Assembly (NCBI RefSeq): GCF_000233695.2
Contig: NZ_CM001488.1
Coordinates: forward strand, 3,583,601-3,647,600
Source of the DNA: Desulfobacter postgatei 2ac9
Lineage (GTDB): Bacteria > Desulfobacterota > Desulfobacteria > Desulfobacterales > Desulfobacteraceae
Length of the DNA stretch: 64,000 nucleotides
Direction of reading: 5' to 3'
The notes under the pieces are model-generated. The model was not told the origin of the DNA, did no database searches, and saw nothing but the letters and a program-made list of their open reading frames with translations. Positions 1-9,747 of the stretch are shown piece by piece; the stretch's first letter is position 1, and every line of letters begins with the position of its first letter. The position numbers and the translations under genes were made by a program.

Positions 1-576
1 CGCAGCCTGAAGGTAAAGCCGTCGGCTAGATTGGCATCCGCTCTGATGCTTGGGATAAAAACAGATACGGCCAATTTTACCCGCCAGGCCTCTTCCAGGG
101 ATATCCGGGCTTTTCAGTTTCTGTACAAATATGCGAACATGAATATTGTCACTAAGGTGGAACGGGCATATATGACTGAATCTGACTTGGATTTTCTGGG
201 TAACGCCATAAGACAAAGGATAATCCGGGACAACCGGGCCTTTTATCATGCCGGAACCATTCACAAACCCGATGAACTGGTGGTGGTTGCCGATTTTTTT
301 CTATCCATTGCCGGGGTAAATTGGAGCGTGGTGTCGGGAGTGGTGGATAAAAAACTGATAGTAATCCTGCGCAACGACGGCCTGCGCAAAGGCGCCGGAA
401 AGACTGCCCAGGAAGCATTCGGTAAATTCGGGTCTGCCGGGGGGCATAAAACCATGGCCAGGGCTGAGCTGGATATTTCTTTGATCCGTAAGGAGATCAA
501 GCGGGTAAACCAAAAGGCCTTGACCCGGTGGGTGGTTGAACGGATCACCCAAACCGCCGGGAAAAAGATTGAATAG
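1..576 (+). CDS. DHH-family phosphoesterase, C-terminal part (cut by window edge)
   Basis: The reading frame is open from base 1, so the gene starts before the window; the TTG at 31 is internal. The visible part is the end of a DHH/DHHA1 phosphoesterase, a family that hydrolyses short oligonucleotides (nanoRNA), pAp or cyclic dinucleotides in the cytoplasm. Support comes from the GIKTDTANF segment typical of the end of the DHH domain, and from the DHHA1 glycine motif GSAGGHKTMAR near residue 145 of the fragment. The catalytic DHH residues lie upstream and cannot be seen, so the exact substrate is open. It converges on the rubredoxin gene across an inverted repeat. Confidence 0.8.
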   Translation, partial: RSLKVKPSARLASALMLGIKTDTANFTRQASSRDIRAFQFLYKYANMNIVTKVERAYMTESDLDFLGNAIRQRIIRDNRAFYHAGTIHKPDELVVVADFFLSIAGVNWSVVSGVVDKKLIVILRNDGLRKGAGKTAQEAFGKFGSAGGHKTMARAELDISLIRKEIKRVNQKALTRWVVERITQTAGKKIE

Positions 577-603
577 CCGGTACCGGTTTTAGGGGGAAGT
601 GAA

Positions 604-636
604 AACGCCGGTTGACAATCAAGTGCAACCGGCGTT
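604..636. terminator. Inverted repeat between convergent genes
   Basis: AACGCCGGTTG (604-614) and CAACCGGCGTT (626-636) form a perfect 11-bp stem with an 11-nt loop. It lies between the DHH gene and the convergent rubredoxin gene, so a bidirectional terminator is likely. The T-tracts on either side are weak (GTTTT on the plus side begins only after 5 nt). Confidence 0.5.
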
Positions 637-695
637 GAATGTTTTAGGCGATTCCCGGACCTGCCTACAATTTGTGACAGGGCCGGGAGAGGGCG

Positions 696-854
696 TTACT
701 CTTTTTCAAATTCGTCTTTGGATGCGCCGCAGACAGGACAGACCCAGTCTTCGGGAAGATCTTTAAAAGCGGTGCCGGGATCAATACCGCCATCTGCATC
801 ACCTTCTGCCGGGTCATACACGTAACCACAGGGACCGCATACATATTTGTCCAT
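696..854 (-). CDS. Rubredoxin
   Basis: A 52-residue protein beginning [19 protein letters not shown] and ending with [19 protein letters not shown]. The two C-x2-C-G knuckles (YVCGPCG and WVCPVCG) are the four cysteine ligands of the single iron of rubredoxin, a small cytoplasmic one-electron carrier. The length is exactly that of the family. The ATG at 852-854 has a GGAG Shine-Dalgarno sequence about 7 nt upstream (861-864). It sits immediately downstream of cydAB on the same strand and may be co-transcribed. In anaerobes rubredoxin feeds electrons to rubrerythrin or to rubredoxin:oxygen oxidoreductase, which fits an oxygen-defence role here (inference). It is easily missed because it is so short. 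Confidence 0.95.
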   Translation of the reverse strand: MDKYVCGPCGYVYDPAEGDADGGIDPGTAFKDLPEDWVCPVCGASKDEFEKE

Positions 855-937
855 ATTTTTCTCCTTATTTCTTTTTGTTGCTTTATAACTACAGGCTCAA
901 TCCAATATTAAACCTGCGGGTAGATTTGATTATATAG

Positions 938-1966
938 CTAATACGCTTCGTCCATGTCCAGATCTTCGTCAGTAATAGGGTCTTTGAACAAATGGTAGGA
1001 CCAGGACTGGTATGCAATGACAATGGGAATGAAAATTGAAACCACGACCAGCATTATTTTAAGGGTCAGAGGGCTTGACGATGCGTTAAATGCAGTCAGG
1101 TTCCAGGCCGGGTTCATGCTTGAGGGAAACAAAGCCGGAAAAAGGCCGAAGATTCCGAAAAAAGTACATCCCATAATAGTCAGGGCCGATGCAAACCAGG
1201 CTTTGAACCATGCCTTTTTTGCGTTGAAATAACGTGCAAGAAACATAGCCGCCACAGCCAGGACAATCACTAAGAACAGGGCTGGGGATTTGATGTAATT
1301 GTCATAGAGACTTGTTGCAAAAAATGAGGCGATCAGAAACGCCACGGCTACAGGCACAAGCACCATCCATGTTTTGGCGGCAATTTGGGCAAAGCGTTCC
1401 TGCAGTTCTCCTGTGGCCTTGATGGTCATCCAGTTGGCCCCATGAAGAATGAACAGCAGGACAAACAATATACCGCCGAGAAGTCCGTAAGGGTTCAGCA
1501 GCTTCAAGGTATTGCCGTGGTACAGGCCCTGGTTGTCAAAGGGAATTCCTGCAAAAATGTTGGCAAAAGCCACCCCGAACAAGAGGGCCGGAAAAAAAGA
1601 TCCCAGAAAAATCAAGGTATCCCATGTTTTTTTCCAGCCTGGGCTTTCAATTTTTCCCCTGAAGTGCAGAGCCACACCCCTGAAGATCAATGCAAATAAA
1701 ATGAGCAGCAGCGGGGTGTAAAGGGATGAAAACATGGTGGCGTATACTTTTGGGAACGCTGCGAAGGTTACGCCGCCGGCTGTGATCAGCCATACTTCGT
1801 TTCCGTCCCATAAAGGGCCCTTGGCATTGAGCATAACCCGTTTGTCCCGATCTGTTTTTCCGGCAAACGGATATAGGATACCGATGCCGAAATCAAATCC
1901 GTCTGTCAGGAAAAAAATCGCCCAAAGAAGTCCCCATAGAAAAAACCAAATTGATTGAAGTTCCAT
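938..1966 (-). CDS. cydB: Cytochrome bd ubiquinol oxidase subunit II
   Basis: A 342-residue polytopic inner-membrane protein with about eight hydrophobic helices. It starts MELQSIWFFLWGLLWAIFF and has the family segment DGFDFGIG followed by WDGNEVWLITAGG. CydB is the structural partner of CydA in the bd-type quinol oxidase, which reduces O2 to water without pumping protons. The gene lies 14 bp downstream of cydA and has a strong AAGGAGG ribosome-binding site before its ATG. It is slightly shorter than E. coli CydB. No CydX-like small ORF was recognised between it and rubredoxin. In a presumed anaerobe, this high-affinity oxidase probably scavenges oxygen. Confidence 0.95.
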   Translation of the reverse strand: MELQSIWFFLWGLLWAIFFLTDGFDFGIGILYPFAGKTDRDKRVMLNAKGPLWDGNEVWLITAGGVTFAAFPKVYATMFSSLYTPLLLILFALIFRGVALHFRGKIESPGWKKTWDTLIFLGSFFPALLFGVAFANIFAGIPFDNQGLYHGNTLKLLNPYGLLGGILFVLLFILHGANWMTIKATGELQERFAQIAAKTWMVLVPVAVAFLIASFFATSLYDNYIKSPALFLVIVLAVAAMFLARYFNAKKAWFKAWFASALTIMGCTFFGIFGLFPALFPSSMNPAWNLTAFNASSSPLTLKIMLVVVSIFIPIVIAYQSWSYHLFKDPITDEDLDMDEAY

Positions 1967-1980
1967 TTACTCTATCCTCC

Positions 1981-3291
1981 TTATGCGGTAACGGCCTCAG
2001 GGCCTTCTTTAACGGATTTGGCCATCAGGTAGAACCCCACAGCCCCAAGCAGGCCATAGACCAAGATAAATGCCGTAAGTGATACCATAACCTGGGCGCC
2101 GGCAATCGGGGACGCCGCATCGGACGTACGCATCAGATTGTAAACAATCCAAGGTTGGCGTCCCACTTCAGAAACCACCCATCCCATTTCCATGGCGATA
2201 TATGGCAAAGGAATGGACCAGAACATGATTTTTAAAAAATTGGGGCTTTCCAGCAGCTTGTTGCGCCGGATCCAGCCGTAAATCATAAGAAGAATGAAGA
2301 GGGTGCCAAGTCCCACCATGGTCCTGAAGCCGACAAATGTCGGCAGCACCGGTGGACGATCCTGTTTGGGGATATCTTGTAACCCAATGACCTCGGCATT
2401 GAAATCATGAAACCCTAAAAAACTTAATAATCCGGGAATAGAGCCGATTTCGATCTTGTTTTTTTCCTGGGTTTCATCGGGTATGGCAAACATGACAATG
2501 GGAGCCTGAGCACGGGTTTCCCAGTGGGATTCCATGGCTGCCAGTTTGGCCGGCTGGGTTTTGGAGACGTTAACGCCATGCATATCTCCTGTTAACCCTA
2601 CAGTCAGAGAACTGACAAGGCCGACAACCAGAGCGATCCTGAAAGATTTTAAAAAAATTTCGGTATGCTGTTTTTTCAGCAGATGGTACGCAGAGATGCC
2701 CATCACAAAAAAGGATCCTAAAAGCAGGGATGCCGGGACCACATGGATGATTTCCAAAAGACCGTGCTTGTTGGTGATCACCGCCAGAAAATCAGTGAGT
2801 TCCGCACGCCCGTTTCTGATATCATATCCCACTGGATTTTGCATGAACCCGTTGGCAATCAAAATCCAGACGGCACTGAAATTGCCGGCTATTGCCACCA
2901 GCCACATCACAATGGCATGGGCCTTGGCTGAAATCTTTTTCCAGCCGAAAATCCAGATCCCGATAAAGGTGGATTCAAGGAAAAAGGCGGCGGATGCTTC
3001 AATGGCCAGAAGGGAACCAAATACATCCCCCACATACTCACTGTACCGGGACCAGTTGGTGCCGAATTGAAATTCCAGAGTGATGCCGGTGACAACGCCC
3101 AGGGCAAAATTAATTAAAAACAGCTTTCCCCAGAATTTGGTCATCCTCAAATAATTTTTGTCCCCTGACCAGGCATACTTGGTCTCCATGTACGCGATCA
3201 AAATGGACAGGCCAAGGGTTAATGGAACAAAAAGAAAATGGAACATGGTTGCTGCTGCAAATTGCAGTCTGGACAGAAAAACCGGATCCAT
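1981..3291 (-). CDS. cydA: Cytochrome bd ubiquinol oxidase subunit I
   Basis: A 436-residue membrane protein carrying the three hemes of the bd oxidase. Visible landmarks are His18 in MFHFLFVPLTLG (equivalent to the heme b595 ligand near residue 19 of E. coli CydA), Glu98 and Glu106 in AIEASAAFFLES (the conserved proton-channel and heme glutamates), and the GRQPW motif near the C-terminus. The periplasmic quinol loop is short compared with the about 520-residue E. coli enzyme, so this is the short-Q-loop type. It is first in the cydA-cydB unit. The ATG follows a GGAGG-like site. Upstream there is an A/T-rich promoter region with a small palindrome. Confidence 0.96.
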   Translation of the reverse strand: MDPVFLSRLQFAAATMFHFLFVPLTLGLSILIAYMETKYAWSGDKNYLRMTKFWGKLFLINFALGVVTGITLEFQFGTNWSRYSEYVGDVFGSLLAIEASAAFFLESTFIGIWIFGWKKISAKAHAIVMWLVAIAGNFSAVWILIANGFMQNPVGYDIRNGRAELTDFLAVITNKHGLLEIIHVVPASLLLGSFFVMGISAYHLLKKQHTEIFLKSFRIALVVGLVSSLTVGLTGDMHGVNVSKTQPAKLAAMESHWETRAQAPIVMFAIPDETQEKNKIEIGSIPGLLSFLGFHDFNAEVIGLQDIPKQDRPPVLPTFVGFRTMVGLGTLFILLMIYGWIRRNKLLESPNFLKIMFWSIPLPYIAMEMGWVVSEVGRQPWIVYNLMRTSDAASPIAGAQVMVSLTAFILVYGLLGAVGFYLMAKSVKEGPEAVTA

Positions 3292-3854
3292 AAATTCCTC
3301 CAGGTTAAAAGTTGATTAAAAAAGTTTTTATAACGATTGTTACAATTAAAATTGTGTTTTCCATGCTTTGCGCTTAATTGGCTTGCTCCTTTAGGTTTAA
3401 AGTTGTCTGGATTAACTTTAGCAAGGCTTTAGGCAAGTAACATGCCAGTTTCCAAGTTGGATTGTAATGACGCCGAAGATCTTTTTGAATTTTGTTGTCA
3501 GCATACCGGAATGTTACCGGATTTTCAAGTCGAGCCTGGACTTTTGAAAATCATTTTTTTGACATCTGGTTTATGTCGAATGTCTGTATTTCAGCGTCAG
3601 CAATTTGTTGGTCAGGAATTTACTGTGTTCCGCGCCGCATGCCATCATCAAACTTATGACTGACGAGTAAAAATCTGTCGTCTTTTTTATCCTATGATTT
3701 TGTGCTATTTTGACTTTTCTGTAATGGTTAATCGGGGGTGAATGCCTCTATTCCCCAATGTCGGTATATTTTTTACGATTAAAATGCCCGGCATGTAAAC
3801 AACTATAACAACATTGGAGCAGGTAGCTTTAAGGTTGGTTAAGAAGGACTGAAA
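3292..3854. other. Intergenic region with cydA promoter and candidate operator
   Basis: This is 563 bp between divergent cydA and the thioredoxin gene. It contains the perfect palindrome ACAATT-AA-AATTGT at 3342-3355, about 50 bp before cydA, in an A/T-rich stretch. It could be a redox-regulator site, but it does not clearly match an Fnr or Rex consensus. A 73-codon ORF at 3442-3663 has no ribosome-binding site and no recognisable family, and was not accepted. Confidence 0.4.
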
Positions 3855-4409
3855 ATGAGAAAAGAAAATATATTGGTAGGGATACTGGTGGTACTGGCGG
3901 TGGGTGGGATATATCTATACAACCGGTCTGCGGCGGATTTAGATACCGGGGCCCCCCGGGTCAACATTGAACCGCCTGCTGCTGGAAATTCAACCTCGCA
4001 AAATTCATCAATGTCACCGCCCCAAAATATATCCTGGAATGATTACACGCCGGGCATGAGCCTGGCCAGGGAAGAGGGTAAAAGCATTTTTCTTTATTTC
4101 CATGCAGCCTGGTGCGGATACTGTGTTAAATTAGAAAAGGAAACATTCACGGATGACCGCATTAAAGCCTATCTGAACGATCATTTTATCAGCATTGGCG
4201 TAGATACGGATAAACGTGAAAAACTGGCACGCCAATGGGGGGTCCGGGGGCTTCCAAGCCTTTGGTTCCTGGAAGCGGACGGGACAAAAATTAATAATCT
4301 GCCCGGATTTGTCAATGCGGATCAGCTGCTCTCGATATTACAATATATCCACACCCAAAGTTACAGAACCATGAATTTCCAGGAATATGTCCAACAAGAA
4401 AGCTCTTGA
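3855..4409 (+). CDS. Membrane-anchored thioredoxin-like protein
   Basis: A 184-residue protein with one N-terminal hydrophobic helix (about residues 5-21), a Ser/Pro-rich linker, and a thioredoxin-fold domain from about residue 60. The redox motif is WCGYC (Cys87 and Cys90), followed by the conserved cis-proline segment RGLPSLWFLE. This resembles the thioredoxin_7/DsbD-gamma group. The protein is expected to face the periplasm and to reduce or isomerise thiols there, possibly in cytochrome or envelope-protein maturation; the partner is unknown. The ATG at 3855 is preceded by AAGGACTG. Neighbours are functionally unrelated, so context does not refine the role. Confidence 0.85.
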   Translation: MRKENILVGILVVLAVGGIYLYNRSAADLDTGAPRVNIEPPAAGNSTSQNSSMSPPQNISWNDYTPGMSLAREEGKSIFLYFHAAWCGYCVKLEKETFTDDRIKAYLNDHFISIGVDTDKREKLARQWGVRGLPSLWFLEADGTKINNLPGFVNADQLLSILQYIHTQSYRTMNFQEYVQQESS

Positions 4410-4504
4410 TTCATTCTTCTGATAAATTCCTGCTTGAATATCTGATGCGATCTATGATAGCGCAAAGGTCTTGTTGATTGGTTTTTATTTTAGGAGAATT
4501 GAAG

Positions 4505-5260
4505 ATGATACGGGTCGGCATTATTGGCGGGTCGGGACTGGATGATACTGATATTTTAGAAAAGTGTAAAAAAATTGAGGCAGACACCCCCTATGGTCCG
4601 CCTTCCTCTGATATCATGACCGGTCTGATCAACGACACCCAGGTATTGATTCTGGCAAGACACGGCCGCAAGCATCAGTACAGCCCCACCCAGGTGAATA
4701 ACCGGGCAAATATATATGCCCTCAAACAGGCCGGTGCCACCCATATCCTTGCCACAACCGCCTGCGGCAGCCTGAGGCAAGAAATCGACCGGGGCCATTT
4801 TGTGATTCTGGATCAGTTTATTGATTTTACCCGGTTTCGTAAAAATACCTTTACCGACTCTTTTGAGCAAGGCGTGGTTCACACGGCCATGGCGCATCCC
4901 TTTGATGAGTCCCTGCGCAATGTGCTGTACAGATCCGCCACGGAGCTGGGACTGAAGGTCCACGGCAAAGGATGCGTGGTAACCATCGAAGGCCCTCGAT
5001 TTTCAACCGTGGCCGAATCCAACATGTTCAGGCTGTGGGGCGCGGATGTCATCAATATGTCTACGGCACCCGAGGCCATGCTGGCCAATGAGGCGGGCAT
5101 CCCTTATGCGGCCGTGGCCATGGCCACGGATTATGACTGCTGGAAACAGGATGAAGCCCCGGTCACCTGGGATGAGATTTTATCTGTGTTCAACAAAAAT
5201 GCAGATAATGTCAAGCAATTGTTCATCAAGACTGTTTCAGAAATAACAACCATGGCCTGA
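4505..5260 (+). CDS. mtnP: S-methyl-5'-thioadenosine phosphorylase
   Basis: A 251-residue cytoplasmic enzyme of the purine nucleoside phosphorylase superfamily. It splits methylthioadenosine with phosphate into adenine and methylthioribose-1-phosphate. The N-terminal GIIGGSGLDD phosphate loop, the RHGRKHQYSP segment, the NMSTAPEAMLA motif and ATDYDCW (whose aspartate is the adenine-recognising residue of MTA phosphorylases) identify it. A longer frame starts at 4478, but the ATG at 4505 sits 6 nt after TAGGAGAA and begins with the family-typical MIRVGIIGG, so it was chosen. The next gene, apt, uses the adenine released here, so the pair forms an adenine-salvage unit. Confidence 0.93.
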   Translation: MIRVGIIGGSGLDDTDILEKCKKIEADTPYGPPSSDIMTGLINDTQVLILARHGRKHQYSPTQVNNRANIYALKQAGATHILATTACGSLRQEIDRGHFVILDQFIDFTRFRKNTFTDSFEQGVVHTAMAHPFDESLRNVLYRSATELGLKVHGKGCVVTIEGPRFSTVAESNMFRLWGADVINMSTAPEAMLANEAGIPYAAVAMATDYDCWKQDEAPVTWDEILSVFNKNADNVKQLFIKTVSEITTMA

Positions 5261-5346
5261 TCCGGTCTGTCCACCCAGGCGCAACCTGGAACAAAAAATG
5301 AAAGTAAAGTATCAACTATATATGCGTAGAGGAGAAACAATAAAAA

Positions 5347-5868
5347 ATGGATTTAAAGCAAAATATTAGAAGTATTCCCAACTGGCCCATCAAAGGGGTG
5401 ATTTTCAGAGATTTGACCACATTGATGCAGGACCCTAACGCATTTAGATATTCCTGTGATATTTTCTACGACCGCTATAAGGACAAGAATCTTGACAAGA
5501 TGGTCGGCATTGATGCCAGAGGCTTTGTGTTCGGTGCAGTGCTGGCCTATCGCCTTGGTATCGGTTTTGTCCCGGTGCGCAAGAAAGGAAAGCTGCCCCA
5601 CAAAACCATTGAGCAGAGCTACAGCCTTGAATATGGGGAAGGCATCCTTGAGATGCACGAGGATGCGGTTACCCCCGGCGAAAAAGTGGTCATTGTGGAC
5701 GATCTCATTGCAACCGGCGGCACTGCGGGGGCCACGGTCAAATTGGTTAAACAGCTTGGGGCTGATCTGCTGGAATGCGCCTTTGTTGTAGAACTGCCTG
5801 ATCTTAAAGGTCGGGAACAGATCCTCGGCTGTCCCGTGTTCAGTATCACTGAGTTTGAAGGAGAATAA
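5347..5868 (+). CDS. apt: Adenine phosphoribosyltransferase
   Basis: A 173-residue cytoplasmic enzyme of full family length that converts adenine and PRPP to AMP. The PRPP-binding loop VVIVDDLIATGGTA is intact, as are DARGFVFG and the KKGKLPHKT loop. It lies 86 bp after mtnP in the same direction and consumes the adenine that MtnP makes. A GGAG site precedes the ATG. Confidence 0.96.
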   Translation: MDLKQNIRSIPNWPIKGVIFRDLTTLMQDPNAFRYSCDIFYDRYKDKNLDKMVGIDARGFVFGAVLAYRLGIGFVPVRKKGKLPHKTIEQSYSLEYGEGILEMHEDAVTPGEKVVIVDDLIATGGTAGATVKLVKQLGADLLECAFVVELPDLKGREQILGCPVFSITEFEGE

Positions 5869-5899
5869 TTTAATGTGAGGGCTCAGGAGGAGCAGATTC

Positions 5900-6373
5900 A
5901 TGAAAATTAACCTTATCCATTTAGGCTTGCAGGTGACCGCCTTCCTGCTTCTTTTATTTTTTTTCATTCCGGCAGGATGCGGATTTCGTACGACAGGACA
6001 TATGGCGCACAGTCCGGCACTCATGGAACAGTACCGGGAAAAGCTGCTCCCTGAACAGTTATCCTATTTTTACTGTGGCAGGGAAAATCTGCCCTATGCT
6101 GTGGTGGGCATTGACCCTGCCTATACGTTTGAAACAAAATTCTGGGTTCCCATTGAAGCCGGACCGGATCTTTATCGCAAGATCGACCATTTAAGTAATC
6201 TGGAAACCGGCCGGAACAGAATGTACGCCAGAAGCATTATTGGTCCGGCTGGAAACACCATAGGTGTTTGGTTCTCATTTTATTATTCCACAGGTATGAT
6301 TGTAGATGATTCAAATCACAAGATTCAGGTGTTCAACCCTTACAGGCCTGAATCCGGATTCCATTTTTTTTGA
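5900..6373 (+). CDS. Predicted lipoprotein of unknown function
   Basis: A 157-residue protein with an N-terminal hydrophobic stretch ending in the lipobox IPAGC (cysteine near residue 27), so it is probably a lipid-anchored envelope protein. The mature part is rich in aromatic residues (YFYCGREN, FWVPIEAG, VWFSFYYSTG) and matches no family I can name. It overlaps the TTG that precedes recC by a few bases and may be co-transcribed with recCB, but no functional link is evident. The ATG is preceded by AGGAGGAG, which supports the start. Confidence 0.75.
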   Translation: MKINLIHLGLQVTAFLLLLFFFIPAGCGFRTTGHMAHSPALMEQYREKLLPEQLSYFYCGRENLPYAVVGIDPAYTFETKFWVPIEAGPDLYRKIDHLSNLETGRNRMYARSIIGPAGNTIGVWFSFYYSTGMIVDDSNHKIQVFNPYRPESGFHFF

Positions 6374-6378
6374 TTTCT

Positions 6379-9300
6379 ATGTTCAATCTGATCAAAAGCA
6401 ATCGTATGGAAAATCTGGCCCAGGCCCTTTGCACCGTAATCGGCAAGGTCCCTGACAATCCCATATCCTCCGAATTTATAGGGATTCAGTCCCGGGGCAT
6501 GAAACAATGGCTCTCCCAGGTGATTGCCCGTCATTTCGGGGTGTGCGCCAATGTTCGTTTTATGTTTCCCCGGCAGATGCTTGAATATATCCGGGAGCAG
6601 AGCTGCGACAATCAGGAGACAGGCGTTTCAGAATCGGGTTTGCTGAACCGGGACATGATGGCCTGGGCTGTTCTGGATATACTCATGGCCAAGGGGTCGG
6701 AGTCGGCCCGGGCAGATATTGATTTTATCGGTCCTGGAACATACCTAAAACATGATGACACCGGTACCAAAGCCATGGCGTTAAGCCACAGAATAGCAAA
6801 CGTTCTGGATGATTACCAGGTATACCGTCCGGACATGCTCGCGGCCTGGGGCAGGGGGGAGAACCAAGCATTTGCAGATCCCCATGCCTTGTGGCAGGCT
6901 GTTTTGTGGCAGGAGTTGATCAAAAAAGGCGTGTCCCTGCCCGACCAAATGCAGGCCTGTGTTGCCGCCCTTGAAACCGGTGCCGTCAATACAACGGCTT
7001 TACCCCGGCGTATATCCCTGTTCGGGATCTCTGCCATGCCCCCATTTTTTCTGAATCTTTTTAATCTGTTGGGCGGGAAGATAGATGTGTTTCTGTTTTT
7101 GCTCACCCCAACCCATCAGTTCTTTTTTGATCTGCCTTCGCCGCGACAGCAGGAAAAGGCAGCATTGAAAAATAAGGCTGTTTCAGAGTTGCCGGAAGAG
7201 GGAAATCCCCTGCTTGGTGCCCTCGGTCAAAGCAGCAGGGAAACCCAGGGCCTTCTTGAAAATTTTGATTATGATGAGCCCATGGGCGATCTGTTTGAGG
7301 ACCCGGCTGCCATGCCGGATGACACGACGCCGGATGGCCAGGGCGTTGCCGATATGCTCAGGGTGATTCAGTCCGATATCCTGAACCTTGTCTGGCGGGG
7401 CAAGGGCAGGGCAGATGCCGCCATTGCCGTTTTAACCGGCGATGATTCCCTGGCCGTTCATGCCTGTCATTCCCCCATGCGCGAAGCCCAGGTGCTCAAA
7501 GATCTTATCCTGGATGCCTTGGACCGTGATCCCGGTCTTTGCCCCCATGACGTGGTGGTGATGATGCCGGATATCGAAGCCTATGCCCCGTTTCTGGAGG
7601 CTGTGTTCTCCCAGTCACCGGGGCTGCCCTTTACTGTGTCGGACCGCCGCCGACGTTCTGAATCTTTAACCCTTTCCGCCTTTTTAAATATCCTTGACAT
7701 GAAAGAGGCGCGTCTTGAAAAATCAAAAATCATGGGACTTTTATCCTGCCCTGTCATTGCCGATAAGTTCGGGCTGACCATGGGAGACCAGGACCTTGTT
7801 TCTTCCTTATTTGACGCTGCCGGGATCTTGTGGGGCAGGGACGGTGCCCATCGCGAAAAAATTCTGGGCCGGCCCTATGAACAAAACACCTGGACCTTTG
7901 GCCTGAACCGGCTCATGGCAGGGTTTGCCCTGCCCGAGGCAAGTACCGTGTTTGTCAATGATGTGCTTCCCTGCGACGGATTTAAAGGGCTTGAAGGGGA
8001 GATTTTAGGAAAAGCCGCCCATTTTATTTATTCTCTGTTCAAGGCACTGGACCTGATGGATTCCCCCGGCACGATCCGGGAGTGGACCACCCGGTTTCGG
8101 ACCATTATTTCGGACATACTGGCAAAGGATCTTGGCAATGACGGGGACATGGCTGTACTGCTCAATGCCCTGGATGATATGGAAAAGCAGGCCGGTCAGG
8201 CCGGGTTTGAAAGACCGATCTCTTTTTGCGCTGTTCGCCTGGCCCTGACTGCCAAACTTGATGTGCATATTTCCCAGGGCAGTTTTCTTTCCGGGGGCAT
8301 TACATTTTGTAATCTCATGCCCATGCGCAGCATCCCGTTCAAGCTTGTCTGCCTTATGGGAATGGATGCCCAAAGTTTTCCCAGGACAGGCACTTCCCCC
8401 GGATTTGACCTGATCCGCCCAAACCCCCGGCTTGGGGACAAGCAGGATCGCCAGGAGGATTGTGAGCTTTTTCTGGAGGCTTTGCTGTGCGCACGTCTTC
8501 GGCTTATTATTACCTATACCGGCATGCGCATCAGTGACAACGCTCCGGTTCCCGTGGCCTCCCCTGTGGCGGAACTGGTTGATACCGTTAAAAACAGCTT
8601 TGTCTTTCCCCAGGGGTTCCAATGGCAGTTTGCCCACCCTTTGCATCCGTTCAGTCCGGATTATTTTTCAGATACCCGTGGGCCTGGATATTTCTCCTAT
8701 TCAAAAGCCCAGTGCCGTATCAGCAGGAGCCAGAGCACCAGGAACAAAGGACAAGGAGAGAATGCCGGCGCACCCGGTTTTTGTTTTCGGGCTCCGGATG
8801 GTGACAACGCTGTGAAACAGCAGGCATCGGAAGAGATGCCGATGATTGCACTTTCCGATCTCATTGCGTTTTTCAGGCATCCTGTCCGGTATTATGTCAC
8901 GGATACCCTGGGCGTGATATATCCGGAGCCGGGAGAGGAGCCTGATGAGCGGGAGCCTTTCAGGCTGTCCGGGCTCTCCCTTTACGATCTGGGTTCCCTG
9001 GCGGTTGAAAATCGTGAAGACATTGATCTCTATTCCTTGGTAAAGGCCCAGGGCCGGCTGCCTTTTGGAAACAAAGGAAAGCAGGAATGGGCCAGGATTA
9101 ATGATCTGGCAGAACCTGTAAAGTATCTGGCCCAAAATGAACTCCCTGACACAAATCCACAGATACTGGATTTGTGTTTCCAAACAGAGACCTGCTGCAT
9201 CACAGGCCGGGTGACGGATGTGTATGACCAGGGCCGGGCCGTGGCAGGTTTTGGCAGACTGAACCCCTCCCGGCTGCTGACCCAGTGGATTATGCACCTG

Positions 9301-9747
9301 GCCTATTCGTGTGTTGAAGAACACCCAGGCGCCACCGTGATGGTGGGGCAGGACCCCAAGGGCAAAAAGCTTGCGGTAAGATTTCAATTTTCTGCCGTTA
9401 AAGAAAAGTCCCAAGCCCGGGCGTTGCTCCTGGATCTGGCCGGATATTTCCTGGACGGAAAGGCACGAGTTTTTCCCTTTTTTGCCGATCTTTGTTTCCA
9501 TCTGGTTTGGGATTTATCCTCACGGAACTATGACCTGTCAGCATCATCCCTCTCAACGGCGACAGGCAAATGTGCCGGCTTGTGGCGCAACACGTTTAAT
9601 TCAACCGGGGAGAGCTTTAACCGATACACTGCCCTTGTTTTCGGCCAGGACAACCCCTTTTCAGATCCGTTGACCCTTGAGCATTCCGGGGTGCTGGATG
9701 CAGGCCTTGCCGTATACAGGCCCATGCTGGCGTGTTTAATATTATGA
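6379..9747 (+). CDS. recC: Exodeoxyribonuclease V subunit gamma (RecC)
   Basis: A 1122-residue protein, the same length as E. coli RecC. The ATG at 6379 was preferred to the TTG at 6370 because it gives the family-typical beginning MFNLIKSNRMENLA. RecC is the Chi-recognition and scaffold subunit of the RecBCD helicase-nuclease, which processes DNA double-strand ends. Internal family segments include GIQSRGMKQWL, HSPMREAQVLKD and SLFGISAMPP. The stop codon overlaps the recB start (ATGA), indicating translational coupling. No recD is adjacent in this window. Confidence 0.93.
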   Translation: MFNLIKSNRMENLAQALCTVIGKVPDNPISSEFIGIQSRGMKQWLSQVIARHFGVCANVRFMFPRQMLEYIREQSCDNQETGVSESGLLNRDMMAWAVLDILMAKGSESARADIDFIGPGTYLKHDDTGTKAMALSHRIANVLDDYQVYRPDMLAAWGRGENQAFADPHALWQAVLWQELIKKGVSLPDQMQACVAALETGAVNTTALPRRISLFGISAMPPFFLNLFNLLGGKIDVFLFLLTPTHQFFFDLPSPRQQEKAALKNKAVSELPEEGNPLLGALGQSSRETQGLLENFDYDEPMGDLFEDPAAMPDDTTPDGQGVADMLRVIQSDILNLVWRGKGRADAAIAVLTGDDSLAVHACHSPMREAQVLKDLILDALDRDPGLCPHDVVVMMPDIEAYAPFLEAVFSQSPGLPFTVSDRRRRSESLTLSAFLNILDMKEARLEKSKIMGLLSCPVIADKFGLTMGDQDLVSSLFDAAGILWGRDGAHREKILGRPYEQNTWTFGLNRLMAGFALPEASTVFVNDVLPCDGFKGLEGEILGKAAHFIYSLFKALDLMDSPGTIREWTTRFRTIISDILAKDLGNDGDMAVLLNALDDMEKQAGQAGFERPISFCAVRLALTAKLDVHISQGSFLSGGITFCNLMPMRSIPFKLVCLMGMDAQSFPRTGTSPGFDLIRPNPRLGDKQDRQEDCELFLEALLCARLRLIITYTGMRISDNAPVPVASPVAELVDTVKNSFVFPQGFQWQFAHPLHPFSPDYFSDTRGPGYFSYSKAQCRISRSQSTRNKGQGENAGAPGFCFRAPDGDNAVKQQASEEMPMIALSDLIAFFRHPVRYYVTDTLGVIYPEPGEEPDEREPFRLSGLSLYDLGSLAVENREDIDLYSLVKAQGRLPFGNKGKQEWARINDLAEPVKYLAQNELPDTNPQILDLCFQTETCCITGRVTDVYDQGRAVAGFGRLNPSRLLTQWIMHLAYSCVEEHPGATVMVGQDPKGKKLAVRFQFSAVKEKSQARALLLDLAGYFLDGKARVFPFFADLCFHLVWDLSSRNYDLSASSLSTATGKCAGLWRNTFNSTGESFNRYTALVFGQDNPFSDPLTLEHSGVLDAGLAVYRPMLACLIL

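Noticed and set aside
3442-3663. 73-codon ORF between cydA and the thioredoxin gene
   Set aside because: No ribosome-binding site, no family resemblance, and it lies in a promoter-type region.
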